64,000 nucleotides of DNA from Flagellimonas sp. 389 (GTDB lineage Bacteria > Bacteroidota > Bacteroidia > Flavobacteriales > Flavobacteriaceae), in NCBI RefSeq assembly GCF_018449435.1, contig NZ_JAHCMU010000005.1, positions 124,001-188,000 on the forward strand, in the 5' to 3' direction. The position numbers and the translations under genes were made by a program. Shown here piece after piece: positions 37,654 through 45,401 of this stretch (its first letter is position 1; each line of letters opens with the position of its first letter). The notes under the pieces were generated by a model. The model saw only the letters and a list, made by a program, of their open reading frames with translations, was not told the origin of the DNA and made no database searches.

Positions 37654-37857
37654 CTACTGCTGGTTATCTTTTTTACGTTGCTCAAAACGCTTACGATACC
37701 TTCTTCTAAAAAGGAACATTCCAATTGAAACCACAGCAAAAAATATAAAAATATAGGTGCTACTGGGGTCTACACTCCAAAGCGTAGCTATTTTATAAAT
37801 AGAAACAATTGCCACCGCCAAGTATAAATATTCGGTATATCTTAGAAATTTAATCAT
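37654..37857 (-). CDS. Small two-helix membrane protein
   Basis: 67 residues with two hydrophobic segments (about 10-28 and 35-50) and a strongly basic tail (RRRYRKRFEQRKK). Two bases from both neighbours, lptC and the CNNM gene, so clearly within the operon. No known family; the position suggests an envelope role. Confidence 0.78.
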   Translation of the reverse strand: MIKFLRYTEYLYLAVAIVSIYKIATLWSVDPSSTYIFIFFAVVSIGMFLFRRRYRKRFEQRKKDNQQ

Positions 37858-37858
37858 A

Positions 37859-38461
37859 CTATTCTTTTTCTTTCAAGGTCATTAGACCATAGGTTTTGTG
37901 TGCATTAAAAAAACTAAAGTCCCTATTGAAATCCATACCCTCTCCGTCCATTACCGTTCCATCTTCCGGATTTGTATAGGTAAACTTTTCCTCGGTGAAA
38001 ATCCAATTATTCGCCCTATCATAAAAGAGCTGGGGAGTTTCCAACTTTTTTCCATCGTGGCTCTCAATGACAACGTTACCCTGAAGGTCTATTAAATTGG
38101 TCTGGGAATATACTATCCCATAGTCGGCCGTAATAACACTTTTTTGACTTTTTTCATCAAAAAAATCAACTTTTAATCCTTCTGGAAAGGTACGATATTT
38201 AAAGTCTTGGTTGTCGAAATCCTCTGTTATTGGACTCGTTAGCACAGCAATTACCCTAGAGTTGGACAAGTCTTCCGTACTCATTTCATCTATGGTTTCT
38301 GTGTAGGTAAGTGTGAAATTTTGTGCTACCCCTTGTGGAAAAATGGGTTTAACCGCTTCCTCTCCTACTCGTTTATAGTCATCAGCACAGGATATAAAAA
38401 GGATTGCCACGGTAAGAACCGTGGCAAAATATTCAAGCTTATTTTTTTTTGTCCGTTTCAC
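37859..38461 (-). CDS. lptC: LPS export protein LptC
   Basis: 200 residues. Here the anchor is a lipoprotein signal (lipobox FISC, Cys25) instead of the membrane helix of E. coli LptC. The remaining region is the LptC/OstA-like beta-jellyroll with DFFDEKSQKSVITADYGIVY and NLIDLQGNVVIESHDGKKLE, the usual alternation of strands that carry LPS across the periplasm. Separated by one base from the TPR-like gene. lptE is at 4 kb. Confidence 0.9.
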   Translation of the reverse strand: MKRTKKNKLEYFATVLTVAILFISCADDYKRVGEEAVKPIFPQGVAQNFTLTYTETIDEMSTEDLSNSRVIAVLTSPITEDFDNQDFKYRTFPEGLKVDFFDEKSQKSVITADYGIVYSQTNLIDLQGNVVIESHDGKKLETPQLFYDRANNWIFTEEKFTYTNPEDGTVMDGEGMDFNRDFSFFNAHKTYGLMTLKEKE

Positions 38462-38462
38462 A

Positions 38463-39833
38463 TTACAAATTCGGTACTTTTACGCTACCGCCTACCCAGC
38501 ATTTGAATGTAACTGTTTTACCGGCCATTCCCGAATTAAAGATCATTGTCTTATCCGGAGCTTTTGCCCTGTAACTAGCTGCTGATTGATTCGCCCTTGA
38601 ACTCAATGATGGGTCAACTCTTCCCGCTTTGCTGGCCATATCTGCTGCCTTCCAATAAATAGCTCTTTTTTCAAATGGGGTTGTTCCACATGCGTTGGCA
38701 CTGGTTGCATATAAGTTGGCAATCAAAAGATATGCTTTTCCATTGGAGGAATTTGCGTTAATTGCTTTTTGTGCATAACTTCTAGCTTGTGACTTGCTAG
38801 ATTTCCTGACAATAGTTGCCACCTTGTAAAGAATATTGGACTTTTTATAAGAATCAGATTCTAACTCCACTGCTTTATTAAAGTCAGCGATAGCTCCTTT
38901 TCTATCTCCATTTTTGGATTTTAAAGTTCCCAAATAAACATATACGTCTGCAGATGGATCTAAACTTGCCTGAATCTCCACCATTTCACTGAACAATGGA
39001 TCATCTGTACATTCTTTGGAGAACATTCTCCCTACTGCTCTTTTCACCCAATCAACATCACCTTTCTTTGCGTCAAGGCTTTTCTTGTAGAGAGGAATAA
39101 GGTTTCCGCAATCTGCAAGTGCTCCCAATTTGGAATCAATACTACCAGCAATCTGACCATAAGATTTTGAATTTATGGTCGCCGCTTTCAATTGTCTCTT
39201 TTCTTTCGAAGTCAACGTTCCCAAAGAATCTTTTGGAAGTAACTTGGTAACTACAGCTGTAAGTTTCTTATTTTCTTCTGCAACTTTTTCAGTTACGTCA
39301 TCGTAAGCATCAAAAACTTCCTGCAAATCTTTTTTCCCAGAACCGTGCAAGTCGACTAAACTTGAGAAATATAGATAAAGCGCCTTGGGGTTTTTAAAGT
39401 TTTCCCTATCTCCTTCAAAAGCTTCGTTCAACATGTCATAAAGCTTTTCATCCGAGGCCATTTTGTTCTCATAAGACAAAAGCGCTTTATCTATGGCAAC
39501 TCCTGCTTTGCTAAACTTATTTGGGAAATACTTTAGGCTATTGTCATATAGAGACATTAAGTCTTGAATATACCCATCTTTATCAGTACCAGATGAATTC
39601 TTTATTTTATAGGACAAGATTTTTTCTCCATAGGAAAAATTAGCCTTGTTAATATCCGGGCAACTTTCATAAACCATTTTCCATGGTTCGTAAGCTGCAT
39701 CATAATTTTTTACCTTAGCATGTTCTGCGTAAATGGAAAGATTGGTCATGCACTCTGGATTTTGTGCTTGAGCCATACTTAATCCCATCGACATAATGAC
39801 AGCTAACATCGTTAAGTAGTGTTTCTTCTTCAT
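38463..39833 (-). CDS. Secreted tetratricopeptide-repeat protein
   Basis: 456 residues from ATG 39833, which starts the signal peptide MKKKHYLTMLAVIMSMGLSM; an ATG at 39863 is in frame but upstream of it. The mature protein is helical throughout with TPR-like units, clearest at about 315-390 (DVYVYLGTLKSKNGDRKGAI). Periplasmic protein-protein scaffold by type; partner unknown. The C-terminal segment is unusual (FNSGMAGKTVTFKCWVGGSV), likely a short beta structure. Belongs to the coaX-lptC operon. Confidence 0.82.
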   Translation of the reverse strand: MKKKHYLTMLAVIMSMGLSMAQAQNPECMTNLSIYAEHAKVKNYDAAYEPWKMVYESCPDINKANFSYGEKILSYKIKNSSGTDKDGYIQDLMSLYDNSLKYFPNKFSKAGVAIDKALLSYENKMASDEKLYDMLNEAFEGDRENFKNPKALYLYFSSLVDLHGSGKKDLQEVFDAYDDVTEKVAEENKKLTAVVTKLLPKDSLGTLTSKEKRQLKAATINSKSYGQIAGSIDSKLGALADCGNLIPLYKKSLDAKKGDVDWVKRAVGRMFSKECTDDPLFSEMVEIQASLDPSADVYVYLGTLKSKNGDRKGAIADFNKAVELESDSYKKSNILYKVATIVRKSSKSQARSYAQKAINANSSNGKAYLLIANLYATSANACGTTPFEKRAIYWKAADMASKAGRVDPSLSSRANQSAASYRAKAPDKTMIFNSGMAGKTVTFKCWVGGSVKVPNL

Positions 39834-39932
39834 TTTACTAATTTTAAAGTGGTTAATGTACAAATTTTCATGAAAAAATCATCTTGATGAAACATATATT
39901 GGTGGTTATTTATCGACATTTAAAAAACTTCA

Positions 39933-41210
39933 TCAATTTATTCTTCTTTTCTCAAACCATTTTGCGTTTAAAGATAAACCGACATTTATTTTAATATAAT
40001 TTTCCTCAATCAGATTTTGATCAGTTGTCCCTCTTCTTCCCAGTTCAACTCCCAAGTTCAAATTTGAAAAGGCATCAAATGATGTTCCGGACAACGGTAA
40101 TCCAAGTCCAAAAGTTATGCCAAGATTATTTATCTCTTTGTTATTAACCTCTAGACCACTAACATCATAACGCATTCCAGCCCTGTACGTAATTCTTTTA
40201 AAATAGCTAGAAAGTGACCTATAATTAGGTATAAAATAGCCACCAAACGCAAAACTGCTAGCGTCATTATAGATTACGTTGTCCAATCCTAAGAATTCAT
40301 TTTGAAAGTCACTGAACTGCTGAAAACTGTACTCTCCACCCAGAAACCATTTTTTATTTTCACCAAAACCCAACCCAACCGTTGTCCGAAAAGGAATCTT
40401 AATCTCTGTATTTCTTAAGTTTGTTGCATCCAAATCCACATCGATTACTTCAATTTCTTGACCATTGACCAGAGAAAAGGAACCTAAACGCTCAGTATTT
40501 TCCGAAACCAGATTTCCCTGGGTATTCACCATTAAAGATGTATATAAGGTGTATTTATCTTTAATAGTGGGTGTATAATTCGCTGAAAAATTAAAGTCAT
40601 AGCCGTTAATTCTGGATTCACGCCTATCCAAGGTTCCAAATTGTACATCTTCCACGCTTTGAATACGTTGATATTCCAATCTTCCAAAATTAAAATTGGC
40701 AGTAGCCCCAATACTTAAGTTCTTTATTGGTGCAAAGCCTATGGACATATATACTCGGTTTAATCCTCCTTCTCCCGCAAAAACATTTGTTATGGTAGGT
40801 TCGCCCGTAATCTCAACTTCATCCGTCAAATTGTATCCTACGGAGGAAAAAGGCATTATTCCAAACCCTAAACCTAAGTTTTTAGCCAACGGAAAACCAA
40901 TTGACAAATAGTCTAAATTGGTTACAGAGGTACTCTGCTCTTGCGAAAAATCCTTAAGTTGAAATTCTGTATGGGACAATCCCACGGCATAGGTAGTAAG
41001 CTTTAGCTTGGAGTATGCAGCTGGGTTACGCAAATTTATATGTATACTGTCCGCATACATACTTATCCCCCCCATCATTTGGTTTTCCACTGTTCCATTA
41101 TTCCTTAACTCACCTATTCCAAAATATGAATATGGTGATACTGTACCATTTTGCGCAAAAATGCCGTGTGCAGTTATGCAAAAAAAAGCAATCAAAAATT
41201 TCTTAACCAT
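39933..41210 (-). CDS. Outer-membrane beta-barrel protein, FadL-like
   Basis: 425 residues, signal peptide MVKKFLIAFFCITAHGIFAQ. The mature start NGTVSPYSYFGIGEL and repeated amphipathic strands fit a Bacteroidota outer-membrane barrel; the motif GFAPIKNLSIGATANFNFG resembles FadL-type porins. Substrate unknown. Its start directly abuts the coaX stop, and a TPR protein follows 99 bases later. Confidence 0.82.
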   Translation of the reverse strand: MVKKFLIAFFCITAHGIFAQNGTVSPYSYFGIGELRNNGTVENQMMGGISMYADSIHINLRNPAAYSKLKLTTYAVGLSHTEFQLKDFSQEQSTSVTNLDYLSIGFPLAKNLGLGFGIMPFSSVGYNLTDEVEITGEPTITNVFAGEGGLNRVYMSIGFAPIKNLSIGATANFNFGRLEYQRIQSVEDVQFGTLDRRESRINGYDFNFSANYTPTIKDKYTLYTSLMVNTQGNLVSENTERLGSFSLVNGQEIEVIDVDLDATNLRNTEIKIPFRTTVGLGFGENKKWFLGGEYSFQQFSDFQNEFLGLDNVIYNDASSFAFGGYFIPNYRSLSSYFKRITYRAGMRYDVSGLEVNNKEINNLGITFGLGLPLSGTSFDAFSNLNLGVELGRRGTTDQNLIEENYIKINVGLSLNAKWFEKRRIN

Positions 41211-41939
41211 CTAGCGTTTGTTGTAATCCAGCAAGTAATTTAGCCCCTCCAAGAGAAATTTAGAATTCGCAAATATGGTATTTTTTAATCGGTTAGCAAA
41301 AAAATGGGAGTCGCCGCCTGTTAAAATAACTGTTAAATCTTGAAAGCGAGATCTATACTGGTTAATCACCCCATCAATTTCCTGAGAAACGCCGTTTATT
41401 ACACCACTGTGCATACTCGTTTTAGTAGAGTTTCCGATAAAATCCAAGATTTCTTCTGGTTGAAGTAGCGGAAGTGCGTTTGTTTGATCATGCATGGCCT
41501 TATATCGCATTTGTACACCTGGCGAAATAGCTCCACCAACGTACTCACCGGAATCGTTCATCATGTCATACGTTATACATGTCCCTGCATCGATAACCAA
41601 TGTATTTCCCCTTGGGTTTTGATAAAAAGCAGCTGTAGCCAACGCTACACGATCCATACCCAAGGTTGAAGGGGTTGCATAGCTATTCTTGAACGGCACT
41701 TTGGAATCACTGGAAAGCAGGTGTACTTTACAGAATAACGAAACAATCTCAAGCTCTTTGCCTTCTAAGTTTCCAACCGATGCAATTAGTGCCCTATCAA
41801 TTTTTGGATATAATTCAAAGAGCTCTTTCACCCGTGATAAAAACAATCTAGATTCTGAGCTTTCATAGAATTTTAGTGTTCTATGTTCAAAAACCGCATA
41901 CTTTATACGTGTGTTACCTATATCAACAACAAGGTTCAT
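41211..41939 (-). CDS. coaX: Type III pantothenate kinase CoaX
   Basis: 242 residues from ATG 41939, giving the family start MNLVVDIGNTRIKYAVFE. A longer frame up to 42044 overlaps the tRNA-Phe promoter and is rejected. ASKHA-fold motifs: DIGNTR (phosphate 1), GMDRVALATAA, and DAGTCITYDMM (phosphate 2), GGAISPGVQMRYKAMH. Phosphorylates pantothenate in the first step of coenzyme A synthesis. First gene of an operon that continues with envelope genes. Confidence 0.95.
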   Translation of the reverse strand: MNLVVDIGNTRIKYAVFEHRTLKFYESSESRLFLSRVKELFELYPKIDRALIASVGNLEGKELEIVSLFCKVHLLSSDSKVPFKNSYATPSTLGMDRVALATAAFYQNPRGNTLVIDAGTCITYDMMNDSGEYVGGAISPGVQMRYKAMHDQTNALPLLQPEEILDFIGNSTKTSMHSGVINGVSQEIDGVINQYRSRFQDLTVILTGGDSHFFANRLKNTIFANSKFLLEGLNYLLDYNKR

Positions 41940-41991
41940 ACTACAAAGATGACAAATTGAAAAAAACCCGATGGCTTTTTTCTGGTTTTTG

Positions 41992-42022
41992 TTTGGATAT
42001 CCTAAATTTGAAATTATATTTG
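41992..42022 (+). promoter_or_regulatory. Promoter of tRNA-Phe
   Basis: TTTG at 41992-41995, a 19-base spacer, and TATATTTG at 42015-42022: a full consensus Bacteroidota promoter, 27 bases upstream of the mature tRNA 5' end. Confidence 0.7.
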
Positions 42023-42048
42023 CACCCGCCTTAGCAAAAGGCATTAAA

Positions 42049-42121
<73 letters not shown>

Positions 42122-42122
42122 C

Positions 42123-42152
42123 AAAAAAACCGGCAACTTTGCCGGTTTTTTT
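42123..42152 (+). terminator. Terminator after tRNA-Phe
   Basis: An 8-bp core stem ACCGGCA/TGCCGGT (42128-42135 with 42140-42147), extended by A/T pairs, followed by a T run. Confidence 0.92.
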
Positions 42153-42274
42153 GATTTTTGCCCTGTAATCGAATTCTTAATAAATTCATAAATATAAAAA
42201 TCGAATACTCCTATAGGCACAAAATATGAAACTAACTCTTATATTTAGCCCATCTAGATTAATTTTAAATAAAA

Positions 42275-42502
42275 ATGACCGAAGATTTATTAGAAAAGGC
42301 AAAGGAGTTTGAAAACAGAACTTTGAGTCATATGTCCACAAGTGACAGGGTAGCTGCTTCAAGAGAAGCTAAACAGCTTATACTTTCCATTAACGAAATT
42401 TATAAAGAGACCAAGGACGAAAACTTAATGGATGTCATGAAACGTCTCACTGAAAAGAAGAAAAAGATAGAAAAGCGTTTAAAGGGAACCCCCCTAGTAT
42501 AA
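42275..42502 (+). CDS. Small helical hypothetical protein
   Basis: 75 residues, charged, almost entirely predicted helix, with a short coiled-coil-like C-terminal half (MDVMKRLTEKKKKIEKRLKG). No signal peptide or membrane segment. No family recognised. Lies alone between tRNA-Phe and the convergent DoxX-like pseudogene. Base use resembles its neighbours, so it is likely a real gene. Confidence 0.7.
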   Translation: MTEDLLEKAKEFENRTLSHMSTSDRVAASREAKQLILSINEIYKETKDENLMDVMKRLTEKKKKIEKRLKGTPLV

Positions 42503-42514
42503 CGAACTTTATCT

Positions 42515-42981
42515 TTAAGAATTTTTAGAAATTTCAGGGATTGTTTTTGGCTTGTAGAATGTTCCTCCTACAATTAATGCCGCAGATATAATCAATATAT
42601 TTTTTATAATATACTGCCCTTCTAATGTGGGCAGGAGGTAATTTTTGTCCTGAAATGTAATCTCTGGTAAAAATAGCAGTGGCATAAAAGTGCCCAACAT
42701 TTGTAGAAACAATAGTGCTATTGCAATTTTTGTTGTTCTCCTAAAAAGAAATGTAATTCCAATACCAACTTCCCACCATCCAATAATTACAAGCCAGGTT
42801 TGTGGCTCTCCAACGGGCAGCCAGGCTACAGTGGCCAATAACAGTTCTGTTGCCGCAGATAAACCAAAGGGCTTAGAATACCGAACCAAAAGAAAATTAT
42901 GGCAAAGGAGATACGAACCGCCAACAGTCCCCATCTGCGCATTATTTTTGCAATCTTCTGATCTATTTGTTGTAATTCCAT
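42515..42981 (-). pseudogene. DoxX-like membrane protein gene broken by a one-base frameshift
   Basis: The real start is ATG 42981 (MELQQIDQKIAKIMRRWGLL), which reads AVRISFAIIFFWFGIL and then shifts out of frame, meeting a stop within 20 codons. A second frame resumes exactly there with KPFGLSAATELLLATVAWLP and continues through TLEGQYIIKNILIISAALIV to the stop at 42515. Joining FGIL to KPFGLS gives a complete four-helix DoxX/DUF417-like protein of about 155 residues. The break is at 42872-42875, where one A is missing on the coding strand (CTAAG for CTAAAG). It is either a true null mutation or a sequencing indel at a short homopolymer. Confidence 0.85.
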
Positions 42982-42988
42982 ACAGCTA

Positions 42989-43005
42989 TACTTTGTACAA
43001 AAGTA
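42989..43005. promoter_or_regulatory. Operator-like palindrome overlapping the -7 box of the DoxX-like gene
   Basis: TACTTTGTACAAAAGTA is a near-perfect dyad centred on GTAC. On the minus strand its right half is TACTTTTG (43005-42998), an exact TAnnTTTG element; TTTG at 43032-43029 lies 23 bases upstream. A repressor bound here would block RNA polymerase. The form is like sites of HxlR/MarR-type regulators (inference). Confidence 0.5.
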
Positions 43006-43020
43006 AACCTCAGAAAATCA

Positions 43021-43049
43021 ATGTATAGCAAAGCTGAATAGCTTTACAT
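43021..43049. promoter_or_regulatory. Second inverted repeat upstream of the DoxX-like gene
   Basis: ATGTA and AAAGCT (43021-43035) mirror AGCTTT and TACAT (43040-43049) around a GAAT centre. It covers the predicted -33 box. Either a regulator site or a short RNA hairpin. Confidence 0.4.
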
Positions 43050-43244
43050 GATTTTTCTATTATACTTCATTATAGGTTTGTAGAAAGCTTTACTGACCTG
43101 TAATGGTGTTTTGCAGTTTACAAAGAAATCTTTACCAATTACATCTTTTTAGCTACAACTGACGAAAAGCTAAAACTTTGAGGCATTCTATTCCTTAATT
43201 TCGGAATATAAATCAAACCTCAACCCCCAAATAAATAATTTATT

Positions 43245-43346
43245 ATGAACACTATAGAAGAAAAAGTAGGCTATCTATTCTGGTTTTTTGTCATTGCATG
43301 TTCTATGTGTGCTTTTATTACCAGCCTCTATTATTATGTAAACTAA
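43245..43346 (+). CDS. 33-residue single-helix membrane peptide
   Basis: Short frame starting MNTIEEKVGYLFW and ending SLYYYVN, with one hydrophobic helix (about 10-28) that holds two cysteines (CSMC), an acidic N-terminus and no basic tail. The stop codon overlaps the A tract of a very strong terminator, which is hard to explain unless this stretch is a transcription unit. No known family. Possible roles are a small regulatory membrane peptide or toxin-like peptide; neither is shown. Confidence 0.55.
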   Translation: MNTIEEKVGYLFWFFVIACSMCAFITSLYYYVN

Positions 43347-43381
43347 AAAATGGGTGTCAGCCAAACCGACACCCATTTTTT
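43345..43381. terminator. Bidirectional terminator
   Basis: A 14-bp perfect stem (43345-43358 with 43368-43381) and 9-base loop, with A and T runs on both sides. Serves the 33-residue frame on the plus strand and probably the pyruvate kinase homologue on the minus strand. Confidence 0.92.
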
Positions 43382-43475
43382 AATTGATTCTTCCATCCCT
43401 TTTTTCCTAAGCCTATTGCATCCTGCAGTAGCACCTATGCCTCTAAACCGCTCAATTTTCACTATCTTAACAACG

Positions 43476-45290
43476 TCAAAGCCATTCTATTTTTGGCCAC
43501 ATCCCTTCTTTTTTTTCGTGAAAACGTTCCATATCACGTAGAATTTCATCTAACAACATAATAGCTTCATTGATGTAAGGGCCTTTATTTAGCATTACAC
43601 ATTCTGCCCTAACGGAAGATGCCGTGTCCGTAATCTCGGAGCGCGATGGCAGTCCATTTTTAGCCAAACTTTCCAAAACCTGAGTGGCCCAAACAACCGG
43701 GATATGTGCAGCACCGCAAAAAGACAAAATCTCTTCCTGTACTTTGCTCATATTTTTCCACCCTACTTCCAATGCCAAATCGCCCCTTGCTATCATGATT
43801 CCCAAATACTTTGTCTTCATTGCCTCAAGCAATATTTTCACTAAATTCCTAAAAGCAAAGCGCGTTTCTATTTTGAGGATTATACTTATCTTATCCTTTA
43901 TATTCAATCGTTCCATTTCTTCCAATAACTCGACTACGTCAGCTTCAGTGTTGATGTATGAGTAGTTTACGATATCTGCATATTGGGCAACAAATTCTAA
44001 ATCTTTTTTATCCTTTGCCGTTAGCCCACTTATACCCATATCCAGAGTTGGAAAATTAATTCCCTTTTCAGCTTTTAATTTAGACCCATTTTCTTTTGCT
44101 TTTTTTATACGTACCGTGAAAAAATCATCACTTACATCTTCTACGATTCCTTTGATTTTCCCATCATCAAATAAAATAGGTTCTCCCTCTCTTACTTTTG
44201 TAACGACAGAGCCGGGTATACAGGATATCTTACCTGGCTGTATCAAGTGTCCCTCTCCGTCAAATCTAGAAAGGCTTCCTTCCTCACCTTTTCCTGAAAC
44301 TATTAACAAATCCCCTTTACGCAAAACAATGTACCTAGCTATCTCAGGAAGTTCACCTACAACACCTTTATCTAAATCCGAACGCATGGGAAACAATTTG
44401 GTCCCTGTTCCTATGTACACCGTTTTTTCACTACTGAGCAACAGCTTGTCTTTTTTAACCTTTACGACTTGTAGCTTACGAAACTTGCCCCTGGTATCTT
44501 TTAAAGCAACAAAATCTCTTTCTTGTAACTGTGTCATCCAAGAATTGGAAACAGGAATTTCATTTGGACCTAAATCACCTTTTGTATCTGGAACAAGTTC
44601 GATATGTGCTGGGCTTTCAACAATTCCGACCGCTGTTCGCTTTGGTTTGAATTTTTTTACCTTGGAACCCTCCAAAAGATTGCCTGTTCTTATCTTGGGT
44701 CCTGCCAGATCCATCGCAATTTTAACCGTAGTACCGCACTCCAAAGCTGCTTTTTTTATGTTCAGCACAATGTCCTTCCAAATCTCGGCATTGTCATGGG
44801 CACAGTTAATTCGTGCACAATCCATTCCGCTCTTCACCATTTCTAGAACCATATTATAGTCATGCGCCGCTTTTGTGGGCTGGGTTACCATAATGCGCAC
44901 CCTTCTATCCTCTGACCTAGCTCCAAAAAGATTATTCGTGTGCTTTTTTAAGCGATTACTCCCTTCTCCTATGGGCAAACAATCGTTGCTACTTGATTTT
45001 TCCGAACAAAAGTTCAAACGATCTATCACCGTTCGGGCATTTACTAGACTTCCCAAAATATTGCCCTCTGCATTTGCCAAACGTGTTAAACCCAAGTGCT
45101 TGAGTTTTTCCTGAACTTCCCGTACATCAAAACTTCTAAAGGTTCCGTAGTGTAGAAGATTTCTAGCACTTTCTTTATATTCTTGGTTTATATCTTTAAG
45201 GGCTTTTCTGTTGGCAATGTCCTGTTGTTCAATTTTAGCTATTAAAGCTTCAATCTGTGAACCTATCTCATTTAGTTGCTCAAAAGGCAT
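43476..45290 (-). CDS. Atypical pyruvate kinase homologue
   Basis: 604 residues. A helical N-terminal extension of about 125 residues has no counterpart in normal pyruvate kinases. The TIM-barrel core keeps Arg160, Asn162 and His165 (RINCAH for RLNFSH), Asp194, Lys473 and Glu475 (LKIETRF), Asp504 (ARGDLALE) and Thr536 (ATQVLES). The B domain (about 203-412) is twice the usual size. The protein ends after the barrel, so the regulatory C domain is missing. AMDLAGPKIRTG has Lys199 where K+-dependent enzymes have Glu. May be an active K+-independent kinase or a related phosphoenolpyruvate enzyme. A normal pyk would be expected elsewhere. Confidence 0.85.
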   Translation of the reverse strand: MPFEQLNEIGSQIEALIAKIEQQDIANRKALKDINQEYKESARNLLHYGTFRSFDVREVQEKLKHLGLTRLANAEGNILGSLVNARTVIDRLNFCSEKSSSNDCLPIGEGSNRLKKHTNNLFGARSEDRRVRIMVTQPTKAAHDYNMVLEMVKSGMDCARINCAHDNAEIWKDIVLNIKKAALECGTTVKIAMDLAGPKIRTGNLLEGSKVKKFKPKRTAVGIVESPAHIELVPDTKGDLGPNEIPVSNSWMTQLQERDFVALKDTRGKFRKLQVVKVKKDKLLLSSEKTVYIGTGTKLFPMRSDLDKGVVGELPEIARYIVLRKGDLLIVSGKGEEGSLSRFDGEGHLIQPGKISCIPGSVVTKVREGEPILFDDGKIKGIVEDVSDDFFTVRIKKAKENGSKLKAEKGINFPTLDMGISGLTAKDKKDLEFVAQYADIVNYSYINTEADVVELLEEMERLNIKDKISIILKIETRFAFRNLVKILLEAMKTKYLGIMIARGDLALEVGWKNMSKVQEEILSFCGAAHIPVVWATQVLESLAKNGLPSRSEITDTASSVRAECVMLNKGPYINEAIMLLDEILRDMERFHEKKEGMWPKIEWL

Positions 45291-45401
45291 GCCCTTGTAT
45301 AGAAATTTAGTGCGCTAAAGTTCTGAATCAATTGATATAAAAAACCTGATAAAAATCAGAGATGTTTAGATTTAACTTTAAAATAAAGGCCAAAACAAGT
45401 T

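Noticed and set aside
41940..42044. Upstream extension of coaX
   Set aside because: It would overlap the tRNA-Phe promoter, and the family start MNLVVDIGNTR is at 41939.
42869..42877. Programmed ribosomal frameshift in the DoxX-like gene
   Set aside because: No slippery heptamer at the junction and no downstream pseudoknot seen; simple loss of one A explains it better.
44116..44859. Antisense open frame of 247 codons opposite the pyruvate kinase homologue
   Set aside because: No domain or signal recognised and the opposite strand has clear catalytic motifs; a composition effect.
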